Assembly: GCF_048593165.1 (NCBI RefSeq)
Contig: NZ_CP184271.1
DNA: 64,000 bases
Direction: 5' to 3' (one strand)
Source of the DNA: Pectobacterium sp013449375
Lineage (GTDB): Bacteria > Pseudomonadota > Gammaproteobacteria > Enterobacterales > Enterobacteriaceae
Part shown: positions 1 to 8,449 of the stretch, piece by piece
Numbering within the stretch: the stretch's first letter is position 1
Layout of the letters: each line of letters starts with the position of its first letter
Made by a program: the position numbers and the translations under genes
Notes under the pieces: generated by a model
What the model was told of the DNA's origin: nothing
The model's database searches: none
Seen by the model: the letters and a program-made list of their open reading frames with translations, nothing else

Positions 1-2
1 AA

Positions 3-2195
3 CTGGCAAAAGTGGAATGGATCATGGGGGCCCCGCATCCCCGCATTCCCCTGCCGCGTCAGCTATATGGTCAGGTGCGGCAAAATTCGAGCGGGCTGGA
101 TCTCTCGAATGAACACCGACTGGCTTCGCTGTCCAGCGCGCTGTTGAACCATGCGATACAACCGTGGTATGCCGCACCGATGATTGAGGGAGAAAGCGGC
201 GCGGCCGAAGAAAAGCCCGTGATAAATCCCGCCGATATGCACGATGTGGTGGGCTATGTTATCGATGCCTCGGTGGCGGATGTTGAGCAGGCGGTAGACG
301 CGGCGGTACACGCCGGTCCCATCTGGTTTGCGACGCCGTCCGCAGAACGCGCTGCGATATTGAATCAGGCCGCCTCGCTGATGGAAAGCCAGTTGCAAAG
401 CCTGCTGGGGCTGCTGGTACGGGAAGCGGGGAAATCCTTCAATAACGCGATTGCGGAAGTGCGGGAAGCGGTGGATTTCTTGCGCTATTACGCGGGGCAG
501 GTTCGGGATTCCTTCACCAATGATACCCATCGTCCGCTGGGGCCGGTGGTGTGCATCAGCCCGTGGAATTTCCCGTTGGCGATCTTCACCGGTCAAATTT
601 CTGCTGCATTGGCAGCAGGAAACAGCGTGCTGGCGAAACCGGCTGAACAGACGCCGCTGATTGCGGCACAGGCGGTGCGTATTTTACATGAGGCGGGCAT
701 TCCTCTGGGCGTACTGCAACTGTTGCCTGGGCAGGGCGAAACGATTGGTGCAGCGTTGGTCAATGATGAGCGGGTACGCGGCGTGGTGTTTACCGGATCG
801 ACGGCCGTGGCTAAAACGCTACAACGCAGCATTGCTGGCAGGCTCGATCCACAGGGAAGGGTGACGCCGCTGATTGCTGAAACGGGCGGCCTGAATGCGA
901 TGATTGTCGATTCCTCTGCGCTGACGGAACAAGTGGTGAATGACGTGATCGCCTCTGCATTCGATAGCGCCGGACAACGTTGCTCCGCGCTGCGTCTTCT
1001 GTGTCTGCAAGAGGACATTGCGGATCGCACGTTGGCTATGCTGCGTGGCGCGATGGCGGAGTGTCGAATGGGGAACCCTGAACGCTTATCGACTGACATC
1101 GGCCCGCTGATTGATGCGGAAGCGAAAGAGAACGTAGAACGGCATATTCAGACGATGCGGGCGAAAGGCCATACCGTATTTCAGGCAGCGCATCCGCAGG
1201 ATGAGGAAACCTGGCGGCACGGGGCGTTTGTGAAACCGACGCTGATCGAGCTGGGCAAGATAGACGAGTTGAAAAAAGAAGTTTTTGGTCCAGTTTTACA
1301 CGTTGTTCGTTATCAAAGCCAGCAGTTGGATACCGTGATTGAGCAGATCAACGCGGCAGGATACGGCCTGACGTTGGGCGTGCATACCCGCATTGATGAA
1401 ACCATCCAGCGGGTGACGGGCAAGGCGAGGGTGGGCAACCACTATGTGAATCGCAATATGGTCGGTGCTGTTGTTGGGGTTCAGCCATTTGGTGGTGAAG
1501 GTTTATCAGGAACCGGGCCAAAGGCCGGCGGGCCGCTTTATCTGTATCGCTTGTTGGCACATCGGCCGGATGAGGCGCTCGCGAAAGGGTTCGCGCGGCA
1601 GGATCGTGAGCAGGCTCCCGATGTTTCTACCCGAGCGTCGCTGCTGGCAGGGTTACAGGCGCTGGAAGCGTGGGCGATTGCTGGCGAACGCCACGGGCTG
1701 GCGACGCTGTGCCAGCGTTATAGAGAATATAGTGTAAGCGGGATAACGCGACTGCTGCCGGGGCCGACAGGAGAAAGCAATACCTATACGCTGTTGCCGC
1801 GTGAACGGATTTTATGTCTGGCGGATAATGAGGAAGACCGCCTGATTCAGACAGCGGCGGTGTTGGCAACGGGCGGGCAACTGCTGTGGCCGGAAGGTGA
1901 GCAGGAGAAAACACTCTATGAGCATTTACCCGCCGAGGTACAGTCGCATATTCAGTTCACGCCTGACTGGCAGCGGCACGGCGTCTCTTTTCATGGCGTC
2001 ATTTATCACGGCGATGCCGATCGGCTACGGCAGTTGAGTAAGACGCTTGCAGAGCGCGACGGCCCGATTGTCCTGCCGCTGGGTTATGCGCAGGGCGATA
2101 CCCACGTTCAGCTTGAGCGCCTGCTGACCGAACGTTCCCTGAGTATTAATACCGCCGCCGCAGGCGGTAATGCCAGTCTGATGACGATAGGCTAA
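3..2195 (+). CDS. putA: Bifunctional proline dehydrogenase / P5C dehydrogenase PutA, C-terminal part (5' truncated by window)
   Basis: PutA oxidises proline to glutamate; this part carries the NAD-dependent pyrroline-5-carboxylate dehydrogenase module. The frame is open from the window's left edge, so the DNA-binding and FAD/proline dehydrogenase domains lie upstream. About 730 of roughly 1320 residues are present. The aldehyde dehydrogenase signatures are visible: ISPWNFPLAIFTGQ in the N-terminal part, AETGGLNAM (catalytic Glu region) and AGQRCSALR (catalytic Cys). Next comes a degenerate C-terminal domain of about 200 residues ending in NTAAAGGNASLMTIG, the usual end of long PutA proteins. 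The E. coli neighbours of ppiC (ilvC side) are not here, so the putA-ppiC junction is a rearrangement relative to E. coli. Confidence 0.95.
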   Translation: MAKVEWIMGAPHPRIPLPRQLYGQVRQNSSGLDLSNEHRLASLSSALLNHAIQPWYAAPMIEGESGAAEEKPVINPADMHDVVGYVIDASVADVEQAVDAAVHAGPIWFATPSAERAAILNQAASLMESQLQSLLGLLVREAGKSFNNAIAEVREAVDFLRYYAGQVRDSFTNDTHRPLGPVVCISPWNFPLAIFTGQISAALAAGNSVLAKPAEQTPLIAAQAVRILHEAGIPLGVLQLLPGQGETIGAALVNDERVRGVVFTGSTAVAKTLQRSIAGRLDPQGRVTPLIAETGGLNAMIVDSSALTEQVVNDVIASAFDSAGQRCSALRLLCLQEDIADRTLAMLRGAMAECRMGNPERLSTDIGPLIDAEAKENVERHIQTMRAKGHTVFQAAHPQDEETWRHGAFVKPTLIELGKIDELKKEVFGPVLHVVRYQSQQLDTVIEQINAAGYGLTLGVHTRIDETIQRVTGKARVGNHYVNRNMVGAVVGVQPFGGEGLSGTGPKAGGPLYLYRLLAHRPDEALAKGFARQDREQAPDVSTRASLLAGLQALEAWAIAGERHGLATLCQRYREYSVSGITRLLPGPTGESNTYTLLPRERILCLADNEEDRLIQTAAVLATGGQLLWPEGEQEKTLYEHLPAEVQSHIQFTPDWQRHGVSFHGVIYHGDADRLRQLSKTLAERDGPIVLPLGYAQGDTHVQLERLLTERSLSINTAAAGGNASLMTIG

Positions 2196-2202
2196 GAAAA
2201 AG

Positions 2203-2232
2203 CGCGCCAAATCATAAGTTTGGCGCACTTTT
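2203..2232. terminator. Bidirectional rho-independent terminator between putA and ppiC
   Basis: An 8-bp perfect stem (GCGCCAAA / TTTGGCGC) with a 7-nt loop lies 8 bp after the putA stop. It is followed by CTTTTC on the plus strand and by GCGCTTTTTC on the minus strand, so it can end both convergent transcripts. Confidence 0.75.
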
Positions 2233-2259
2233 CTATTTGTACATCGCCGATGTAATGAC

Positions 2260-2541
2260 TTAGTTGCGATACAACACCTTGATCACATGGTAACCAAACT
2301 GGGTTTTCACTGGACCAAACGGTTTCAGCAATTCGCAGGAAAACACGGCTTTATCGAACGCTGGCACCATGTCGCCTTTACGAAATTCACCTAAATCACC
2401 GCCGTTACGTTTTGACGGGCAGGTGGAGTGTTTTTGCGCCAGTTTCTGGAAGTCTGCGCCTTTTTCCAGTTGAGCAAGAATGTCGTTAGCCTGCTGTTCG
2501 GTGTCCACCAGGATGTGCAGAGCTGCTGCGGTATTTGCCAT
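2260..2541 (-). CDS. ppiC: Peptidyl-prolyl cis-trans isomerase C (parvulin)
   Basis: This is a stand-alone cytoplasmic parvulin of 93 residues that catalyses cis-trans isomerisation of prolyl bonds. The protein MANTAAALHILVD...HVIKVLYRN is the complete single rotamase domain with no signal peptide. It has the parvulin hallmarks of the N-terminal ALHILV strand, GGDLGEF and the C-terminal FGYHVIKV. The start at 2541 is chosen because it gives the family length and is preceded by AAGG at about 7 nt. The frame is open 19 codons further upstream, but that extension is Cys/Arg-rich and unlike the family. The gene is convergent with putA and divergent from rep, as in E. coli. Confidence 0.95.
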   Translation of the reverse strand: MANTAAALHILVDTEQQANDILAQLEKGADFQKLAQKHSTCPSKRNGGDLGEFRKGDMVPAFDKAVFSCELLKPFGPVKTQFGYHVIKVLYRN

Positions 2542-2701
2542 ATTGTTACCTTTTTTGCAAAAGAGATTCCTGCGCGCAATGTAACATTTGCAACGCAAGA
2601 TGTGGACTTCGACGTGCTTTCCTTAATAACAAATCCCTGGTCAAGATCGATACGGCTTTCTGCTACAATCGCCTTCCGTTTTATGAGTGAGCAAGATCGT
2701 T

Positions 2702-4723
2702 ATGCGCTTAAACCCCAGCCAACAACACGCCGTCGAATTCGTCACTGGACCTTGTCTGGTACTGGCGGGCGCAGGTTCAGGCAAGACCCGCGTGATCACC
2801 AACAAGATTGCGCACCTGATCCGCCAGTGCGGCTATCAGGCTCGACATATTGCTGCGGTGACCTTTACCAACAAAGCGGCACGCGAGATGAAGGAGCGCG
2901 TGGCGCAAACGCTGGGGCGCAAAGAAACGCGCGGATTGATGATTGCGACTTTCCATACGCTGGGGCTGGAAATCATCAAGCGTGAATACGCCGCATTGGG
3001 GATGAAATCCAACTTCTCCCTGTTCGACGATCAGGATCAGATGGCGCTGCTTAAAGAACTGACGGAGCAGTGGCTGGAAAATGATAAGGTTTTGCTGCAA
3101 CAGTTGATCTCGACGATCTCAAACTGGAAAAACGATCTGATCGATCCTGCGGGGGCGGCAGCGACGGCGCGCTCTGAACGCGACAAGCTATTTGTGCACT
3201 GCTACTCGCTCTATCATGAGCATCTGCGTGCCTGTAACGTGCTGGATTTCGACGATCTGATTTTACTGCCCACGCTGCTGCTGAAACAAAATGCTGAGGT
3301 ACGCGAACGTTGGCAGAACCGCTTGCGTTACCTGTTGGTGGATGAATACCAGGACACCAACACCAGCCAGTATGAGCTGGTTAAGCTGCTAGTCGGCACC
3401 CGCGCGCGTTTCACCGTCGTAGGCGATGACGATCAGTCTATTTACTCCTGGCGCGGGGCGCGTCCACAGAATCTGGTGTTGCTACAGCAGGATTTCCCCA
3501 CGCTTGACGTGATCAAGCTGGAACAAAACTACCGCTCATCTGGGCGTATTCTGAAAGCGGCCAATATTCTCATTGCCAATAACCCGCACGTCTTTGAAAA
3601 ACGGCTGTTCTCGGAGTTGGGTTACGGCGATGAACTCAAAGTGATTACCGCTAATAACGAAGATCACGAAGCGGAACGGGTCGTGGGTGAATTGATTGCC
3701 CATCACTTTATTAAAAAGACCCAATACGGCGACTATGCCATTTTGTACCGTGGTAACCATCAGTCACGTTTGTTTGAAAAGATGCTGATGCAGAACCGTA
3801 TTCCGTATCGCATTTCCGGTGGCACGTCCTTTTTCTCCCGTCCTGAAATCAAAGACTTGCTGGCTTATCTGCGCGTGTTGACCAATCCGGATGATGACAG
3901 TGCGTTCTTACGCATCGTGAACACGCCCAAACGTGAGATTGGCCCGGCGACGATGAAGAAGTTGGGCGAGTGGGCGGGGCAGCGCAGTAAAGGCCTGTTC
4001 AGTGCGAGTTTTGATTTGGGGTTGAGCCAGTCGCTGACCGGCCGTGGGCTGGAATCCCTGCAACGGTTTACCCAGTGGCTGGCGGAAATTGCCCGTTTGG
4101 CAGAGCGTGAACCGGTAGCCGCCGTGCGCGACCTGATTCATGGATTGGACTACGAAAGCTGGCTGTATGAAACCTCGCCCAGCCCAAAAGCCGCGGAAAT
4201 GCGGATGAAGAACGTCAATCAGTTATTTAGCTGGATGACGGAGATGCTGGAAGGCTCCGAATTGGATGAGCCCATGACGTTGACGCAGGTGGTGACGCGC
4301 TTCACGTTGCGGGACATGATGGAACGTGGAGAAAGCGAAGAGGAACTGGATCAGGTACAACTGATGACGCTGCATGCGTCCAAAGGTCTGGAATTTCCGT
4401 ACGTCTTTTTGGTCGGAATGGAAGAGGGACTACTGCCGCACCAAAGTAGCATTGATGAAGACAACGTTGACGAAGAACGCCGTTTAGCATACGTGGGGAT
4501 TACGCGCGCACAGCGTGAACTCACCTTCACGCTGTGCAAAGAACGCCGCCAGTATGGTGAATTGGTTCGCCCTGAACCGAGTCGTTTCCTGCTGGAGTTG
4601 CCGCAGGATGATGTCGTGTGGGAAACGGAACGGAAAGTGGTCAGCGCACAAGAGCGTATGCAGAAAGGTCAGGCGAACGTTGCTAACATCCGAGCGATGC
4701 TGGCGAAAGCAAAGGGGGAATAA
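2702..4723 (+). CDS. rep: ATP-dependent DNA helicase Rep
   Basis: Rep is a superfamily 1A 3'-5' DNA helicase that clears protein roadblocks ahead of the replisome and works with DnaB. The 673-residue product has Walker A AGAGSGKT at residues 22-29, the VDEYQDTN Walker B box, GDDDQSIYSWRGA (motif III), QNYRSS (motif IV), LMTLHASKGLEFPYVF (motif V) and VGITRAQ (motif VI). The ATG at 2702 gives MRLNPSQQ, the family's conserved start. An in-frame GTG 15 bp upstream was rejected. Convergent with gppA, with only 22 bp between the stops. A second UvrD-type helicase, UvrD itself, lies at 43.0 kb. Confidence 0.97.
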   Translation: MRLNPSQQHAVEFVTGPCLVLAGAGSGKTRVITNKIAHLIRQCGYQARHIAAVTFTNKAAREMKERVAQTLGRKETRGLMIATFHTLGLEIIKREYAALGMKSNFSLFDDQDQMALLKELTEQWLENDKVLLQQLISTISNWKNDLIDPAGAAATARSERDKLFVHCYSLYHEHLRACNVLDFDDLILLPTLLLKQNAEVRERWQNRLRYLLVDEYQDTNTSQYELVKLLVGTRARFTVVGDDDQSIYSWRGARPQNLVLLQQDFPTLDVIKLEQNYRSSGRILKAANILIANNPHVFEKRLFSELGYGDELKVITANNEDHEAERVVGELIAHHFIKKTQYGDYAILYRGNHQSRLFEKMLMQNRIPYRISGGTSFFSRPEIKDLLAYLRVLTNPDDDSAFLRIVNTPKREIGPATMKKLGEWAGQRSKGLFSASFDLGLSQSLTGRGLESLQRFTQWLAEIARLAEREPVAAVRDLIHGLDYESWLYETSPSPKAAEMRMKNVNQLFSWMTEMLEGSELDEPMTLTQVVTRFTLRDMMERGESEEELDQVQLMTLHASKGLEFPYVFLVGMEEGLLPHQSSIDEDNVDEERRLAYVGITRAQRELTFTLCKERRQYGELVRPEPSRFLLELPQDDVVWETERKVVSAQERMQKGQANVANIRAMLAKAKGE

Positions 4724-4745
4724 AGCGTTCTCCCCTATATGCTCG

Positions 4746-6242
4746 TTAAGCTGAAGCTTCTTCCAGCATCAGCGGCCAGTGTACATAACTCTGCCAGCGA
4801 CTTTCCTGTTCCAGCATTTCTGCCCGTAATGGATGCTGGGCCAGCCAGCCCGCAGGCAGAATCAAACGCAGTGTTTCACCTTCTACGCGTAATCGTACGG
4901 CTGGCAGCGTGTCGTCGCGGCGGCGGCTGGCAAAAATAATCGCCAGACGCAACAGGCGACACAGGCGCTGTGCCTGATTGACTGGTAGTGCGTTCTGCTG
5001 ACTCAGCGGCATTAAATCGACAGGGTTAATCTGGTTTTGCAGGAGTGTGGCTAACAGTTTCTTCTGCGCGGGCGTAAAGCCGGGGAGATCGCTATGGCGA
5101 ATCAAATAGGCTGCATGCTGGGGCGACTGGCGGAAATCGATGCTCAAACCGATTTCGTGTACCAGACAGGCGCTGCGCAGTAACTCGCGACATCGGTTAT
5201 CTAACTGCCAGTCACGGGCAACCTGTTGCAGAAAGTTGTCTGCCAGTGTGCTGACGCGCTTAGCCTGTTCGGTATCCAGCAGATAGCGGCGTTGCAGCGT
5301 CGCCAATGTGCGGTGACGAATGTCCTGATCGACGGGCAGATGCAACATGCCATAGACCAGCCCTTCACGCAGCGCTCCACCAGCCAGCGTCATCGTTTTG
5401 ATGTCAAGCTCCTGGAAGATCGCCAGCAGGATGGCTAATCCGCTGGGAAAAACCAGCGCGCGTTCCAGCGTCAGGCCTTCAATTTCCAACTCTTCCAGCT
5501 TATCGCACTGAATCGCATGCTCTTTAAGCTGTCTGAGCTTCGGCAGGGTAATGTATTCATCCATTCCCTGCGCGACCATGATTTCCTGTAGCGCTTGTAC
5601 TGTGCCGGAGGCGCCGACACAGATTTGCCAACCCTGCTCGCGCAGAGAGGCGGCAACGGGGCGCAGCATTTCACGCGCCGCTTGTTCCGCGCGTTCAAAA
5701 TTACCCGCTTCCAGATTGCGGTCGCTGAAATAGCGATCCAGCCACGTGACGCATCCCATCGGGAGGCTGAACAACTGGGTCGTTTTGGCGCCAACCCCTG
5801 TCGCCAGCTCGGTGCTGCCACCGCCGATATCCACGACCAGACGCGCATCCGGGCCGCCCGTCGTATGTGCTACGCCTTGATAAATCAGGCGTGCTTCTTC
5901 TTCACCACTGATAACCTGAATCGGCAAGCCCAGAATTTCCTGTGCCCGTTGCAGAAACTCGTCAGCATTCGTTGCCAGCCGCAGGGTGGCGGTCGCGACG
6001 ACGCGCACCTGATCCTGCGGGATGTCCTGCAACCGTTCGGAGAACAGTTGTAGACACAGCCAGCCGCGTTGCATCGCATCCTGCGAGAGCCGATTCTGTT
6101 TATCCAGCCCTGCTGCAAGGCGGACTTTACGCTTTATTTTCGCCAGCGTCTGAATGCTGCCTGCGGTTTCCCGGGTGACCAGCATATGAAAGCTGTTCGA
6201 GCCGAGATCGATGGCAGCGTAGAGTGAAGAAGAGCTCAGCAT
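4746..6242 (-). CDS. gppA: Guanosine-5'-triphosphate,3'-diphosphate pyrophosphatase / exopolyphosphatase GppA
   Basis: GppA converts pppGpp to ppGpp and also degrades polyphosphate. The 498-residue protein belongs to the ASKHA sugar-kinase/Hsp70 fold. It has the N-terminal phosphate-binding IDLGSNSFHML (about residues 11-21), SGEEEARLIYQG (112-123) and VVDIGGGSTELATG (136-149), followed by a C-terminal HD-like helical region (VHEIGLSIDFRQSPQHAAYLI). It starts 6 bp after rhlB on the same strand, so the two form the conserved rhlB-gppA operon. Length and motifs are normal. Confidence 0.95.
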   Translation of the reverse strand: MLSSSSLYAAIDLGSNSFHMLVTRETAGSIQTLAKIKRKVRLAAGLDKQNRLSQDAMQRGWLCLQLFSERLQDIPQDQVRVVATATLRLATNADEFLQRAQEILGLPIQVISGEEEARLIYQGVAHTTGGPDARLVVDIGGGSTELATGVGAKTTQLFSLPMGCVTWLDRYFSDRNLEAGNFERAEQAAREMLRPVAASLREQGWQICVGASGTVQALQEIMVAQGMDEYITLPKLRQLKEHAIQCDKLEELEIEGLTLERALVFPSGLAILLAIFQELDIKTMTLAGGALREGLVYGMLHLPVDQDIRHRTLATLQRRYLLDTEQAKRVSTLADNFLQQVARDWQLDNRCRELLRSACLVHEIGLSIDFRQSPQHAAYLIRHSDLPGFTPAQKKLLATLLQNQINPVDLMPLSQQNALPVNQAQRLCRLLRLAIIFASRRRDDTLPAVRLRVEGETLRLILPAGWLAQHPLRAEMLEQESRWQSYVHWPLMLEEASA

Positions 6243-6248
6243 CGATGG

Positions 6249-7541
6249 TTAATCCGCTCGTTTACGGTTATTACGAGGCGCTCCACTGCGGCGCGGCGCA
6301 TTGCTATGTCGGCGCGAGCCATTGTTGGAACGCGGTGGGCGTGTTAAACGCTTCGGCGCGGGTAAATCATTCATCAGCGCGTCGCTGTTGTATTTGCTGA
6401 CTGGGATGCTGTGACCGATATAGGTCTCGATCGCTGGGAGATTCAGCGCATACTCTTCACAGGCCAGGCTGATAGAATATCCGCTTTGTCCCGCACGGCC
6501 AGTACGGCCAATACGGTGAACGTAGTCTTCGCAGTCATCCGGCAGGTCGTAGTTGAAAACGTGGGTCACAGAAGGAATATGTAAGCCGCGCGCTGCAACG
6601 TCGGTTGCCACCAGAATATCTAGATTACCTTGAGTAAATTCTTCCAGAATACGCAGACGCTTTTTCTGTGCGACGTCGCCCGTCAGCAGCCCAACGCGAT
6701 GACCGTCGGCAGCCAGATGGCCCCAGATGTCTTCACAGCGATGCTTGGTATTCGCGAAAATAATGCAGCGATCCGGCCACTCTTCTTCCAGTAGTGTCTG
6801 GAGCAGACGCATTTTTTCTTCGTTAGACGGATAAAACAGTTCTTCTTTAATGCGATGGCCGGTTTTCTGTTCCGGTTCAACTTCCACATACTCTGCGTTA
6901 TTCATCTGTTCAAACGCGAGTTCACGCACTCGGTAGGAGAGCGTTGCGGAAAAGAGCATGTTCAGACGCTGTGTTGTTGGCGGCATGCGGCGGAACAGCC
7001 AGCGAATGTCTTTGATGAAGCCGAGATCGTACATACGGTCCGCTTCGTCCAGCACGACGACCTGAATCGCGCCCAGGTTGATATGATTCTGTTTAGCGTA
7101 ATCGATCAGGCGACCGGTGGTACCGATCAGAATATCAACGCCGTTTTCCAGCACCTTAAGCTGCTTGTCGTAACCGTCTCCACCGTAGGCTAAACCCAGT
7201 TTTAACCCAGTAAGGTGAGACAGCGCTTCTGCGTCAGAGTGAATCTGAACAGCCAGTTCACGCGTTGGTGCCATAATTAAGGCACGGGGTTGATTGGTTT
7301 GACGCTCTGCATTTGCAGGGTGTGAAAGCAAATAATGGAAAGTAGACGCGAGAAAAGCCAGCGTCTTGCCGGTACCGGTTTGCGCCTGACCTGCAACATC
7401 ACGCCCTGACAGAGCCAATGGCAGAGCTAACGCCTGAATAGGCGTACAGTTATGAAACCCTTTGCTTTCAAGAGCTTCAATAACCTGCGGGTGCAGGGCG
7501 AAGTCGGAAAACTTCTGTTCAGTTAAGTGTGTTTTGCTCAT
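6249..7541 (-). CDS. rhlB: ATP-dependent RNA helicase RhlB
   Basis: RhlB is the DEAD-box helicase of the RNA degradosome; it docks on RNase E and unwinds structured RNA for PNPase. The 430-residue product has the Q motif (FHNCTPIQALALP), AQTGTGKT at 53-60, DEAD at 165-168, SAT at 198-200, and HRIGRTGRAG near residue 370. A basic Arg/Asn/Ser-rich tail of about 37 residues follows, as in other RhlB proteins, slightly longer than in E. coli (421 residues overall). Upstream gene of the rhlB-gppA pair and divergent from trxA over a 118-bp spacer. Confidence 0.97.
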   Translation of the reverse strand: MSKTHLTEQKFSDFALHPQVIEALESKGFHNCTPIQALALPLALSGRDVAGQAQTGTGKTLAFLASTFHYLLSHPANAERQTNQPRALIMAPTRELAVQIHSDAEALSHLTGLKLGLAYGGDGYDKQLKVLENGVDILIGTTGRLIDYAKQNHINLGAIQVVVLDEADRMYDLGFIKDIRWLFRRMPPTTQRLNMLFSATLSYRVRELAFEQMNNAEYVEVEPEQKTGHRIKEELFYPSNEEKMRLLQTLLEEEWPDRCIIFANTKHRCEDIWGHLAADGHRVGLLTGDVAQKKRLRILEEFTQGNLDILVATDVAARGLHIPSVTHVFNYDLPDDCEDYVHRIGRTGRAGQSGYSISLACEEYALNLPAIETYIGHSIPVSKYNSDALMNDLPAPKRLTRPPRSNNGSRRHSNAPRRSGAPRNNRKRAD

Positions 7542-7659
7542 AGTGTGGTAGAATATCAGCTAACTATTGCTTTACGAAAGCGTATCCGGTGAAATAAAGT
7601 CAAGCCGTTGTTGGTTAATGCTACACCAACACGGTAGAAATAATCCTGCGGAGTAAAAT

Positions 7660-7986
7660 ATGAGCGATAAAATAATTCACCTGACTGATGACAGCTTCGG
7701 CACGAAAGTACTGCAAGCTGAGGGCGCTATCCTGGTTGATTTCTGGGCTGAGTGGTGCGGTCCTTGCAAAATGATCGCTCCTATTCTGGATGAAATCGCT
7801 GAAGAGTTTGAAGGCAAACTGACGGTTACCAAACTGAACATTGATGAAAACCCGGCAACTGCGCCGAAATATGGTATCCGTGGTATCCCCACTCTGTTGC
7901 TGTTTAAAAACGGCGAAGTCGCTGCGACAAAAGTCGGCGCACTGTCCAAAGGGCAACTGAAAGAGTTCCTGACGGCGAATCTGTAA
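7660..7986 (+). CDS. trxA: Thioredoxin 1
   Basis: Cytoplasmic disulfide reductase that donates electrons to ribonucleotide reductase, PAPS reductase and methionine sulfoxide reductase. 108 residues, full family length, with the active-site WCGPC at 32-36, the buried DFWAEW Asp, and the cis-Pro loop GIRGIPTLLLF. The start is preceded by GCGGAG at about 9 nt. It lies between rhlB (divergent) and rho (same strand, 460 bp downstream), as in E. coli. A short hairpin (ACCCTT/AAGGGT, about 7997-8012) follows the stop but lacks a T run. Confidence 0.98.
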   Translation: MSDKIIHLTDDSFGTKVLQAEGAILVDFWAEWCGPCKMIAPILDEIAEEFEGKLTVTKLNIDENPATAPKYGIRGIPTLLLFKNGEVAATKVGALSKGQLKEFLTANL

Positions 7987-8059
7987 TTAGCTTGATACCC
8001 TTCAAAAGGGTATTGCCGACGGGCGCAATCGGGCAATATGCAATTCTCATATTGACTGC

Positions 8060-8088
8060 TTGCCGCTCGTCGGGAAGCGTGCTAGATT
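8060..8088 (+). promoter_or_regulatory. Putative sigma-70 promoter for rho
   Basis: TTGCCG at 8060-8065, a 17-bp spacer, and TAGATT at 8083-8088 with an extended TGC just before the -10. It lies about 360 bp before the rho start, so the transcript would carry a long leader, as known for rho in E. coli. Assigned by inspection only. Confidence 0.45.
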
Positions 8089-8094
8089 CTTCAC

Positions 8095-8449
8095 TACTGC
8101 ATATCGTACTTGCCTATGTTTAAGCCCTTAGGCTTAAGCCTGAAAGTTAGAGTCTAAAGCATTATTCTGTGTCGAAATCGAAAAGCCGTTGTTTCACAGC
8201 ACATTTGTGATCCGATTTTGGCAGTCTACTAGTTTTACAATACTTGGTTTTGTGTGTCTTCGATCTCCTGCCGTTGATTTATGCGGATATCGTTTATGCG
8301 GATGTTGTTTTGCGCGGATGTAATGCGCTTCAGGTGTGAAACCAGACAGGAATCCGGTGGTTGAAGGCTGTTATAGAGGCACGGATGACCCTGCCATACC
8401 ATTCACGTTAATAGTTCGAGATTTACCCCGAGTTAAAGAACCCACCACT
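8095..8449 (+). promoter_or_regulatory. Long untranslated leader of rho (autoregulatory region)
   Basis: About 355 bp between the putative promoter and the rho start codon hold no substantial protein-coding gene. In E. coli, Rho represses its own synthesis by termination within its leader, and a leader peptide gene, rhoL, is annotated there. The stretch shows C- and T-rich patches (8220-8280, 8395-8450) and a short reading frame, listed separately. The role as a Rho-dependent attenuator is inferred from family knowledge. Confidence 0.6.
8281..8364 (+). CDS. Candidate rho leader peptide (27 codons)
   Basis: An ATG frame of 27 codons beginning MRISFMRMLFC lies in the rho leader, 85 bp before the rho start. 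It contains two further in-frame ATGs (8296 and 8302). I see no clear Shine-Dalgarno sequence before it. Its position matches that of the annotated rhoL leader peptide of E. coli, but I cannot align the two sequences convincingly. It may simply be a chance frame. Confidence 0.25.
   Translation: MRISFMRMLFCADVMRFRCETRQESGG

Noticed and set aside
2687..2701. Upstream GTG start for rep
   Set aside because: It adds five residues not present in Rep proteins; the ATG at 2702 gives the conserved start.
7995..8012. Intrinsic terminator after trxA
   Set aside because: The hairpin ACCCTT/AAGGGT is short and is followed by TGCCGACG rather than a T run.
8336..8449. N-terminal extension of Rho by 38 codons
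   Set aside because: Rho is highly conserved and starts at MNLTELKNTP; the extension is unlike any Rho and falls in the regulatory leader.
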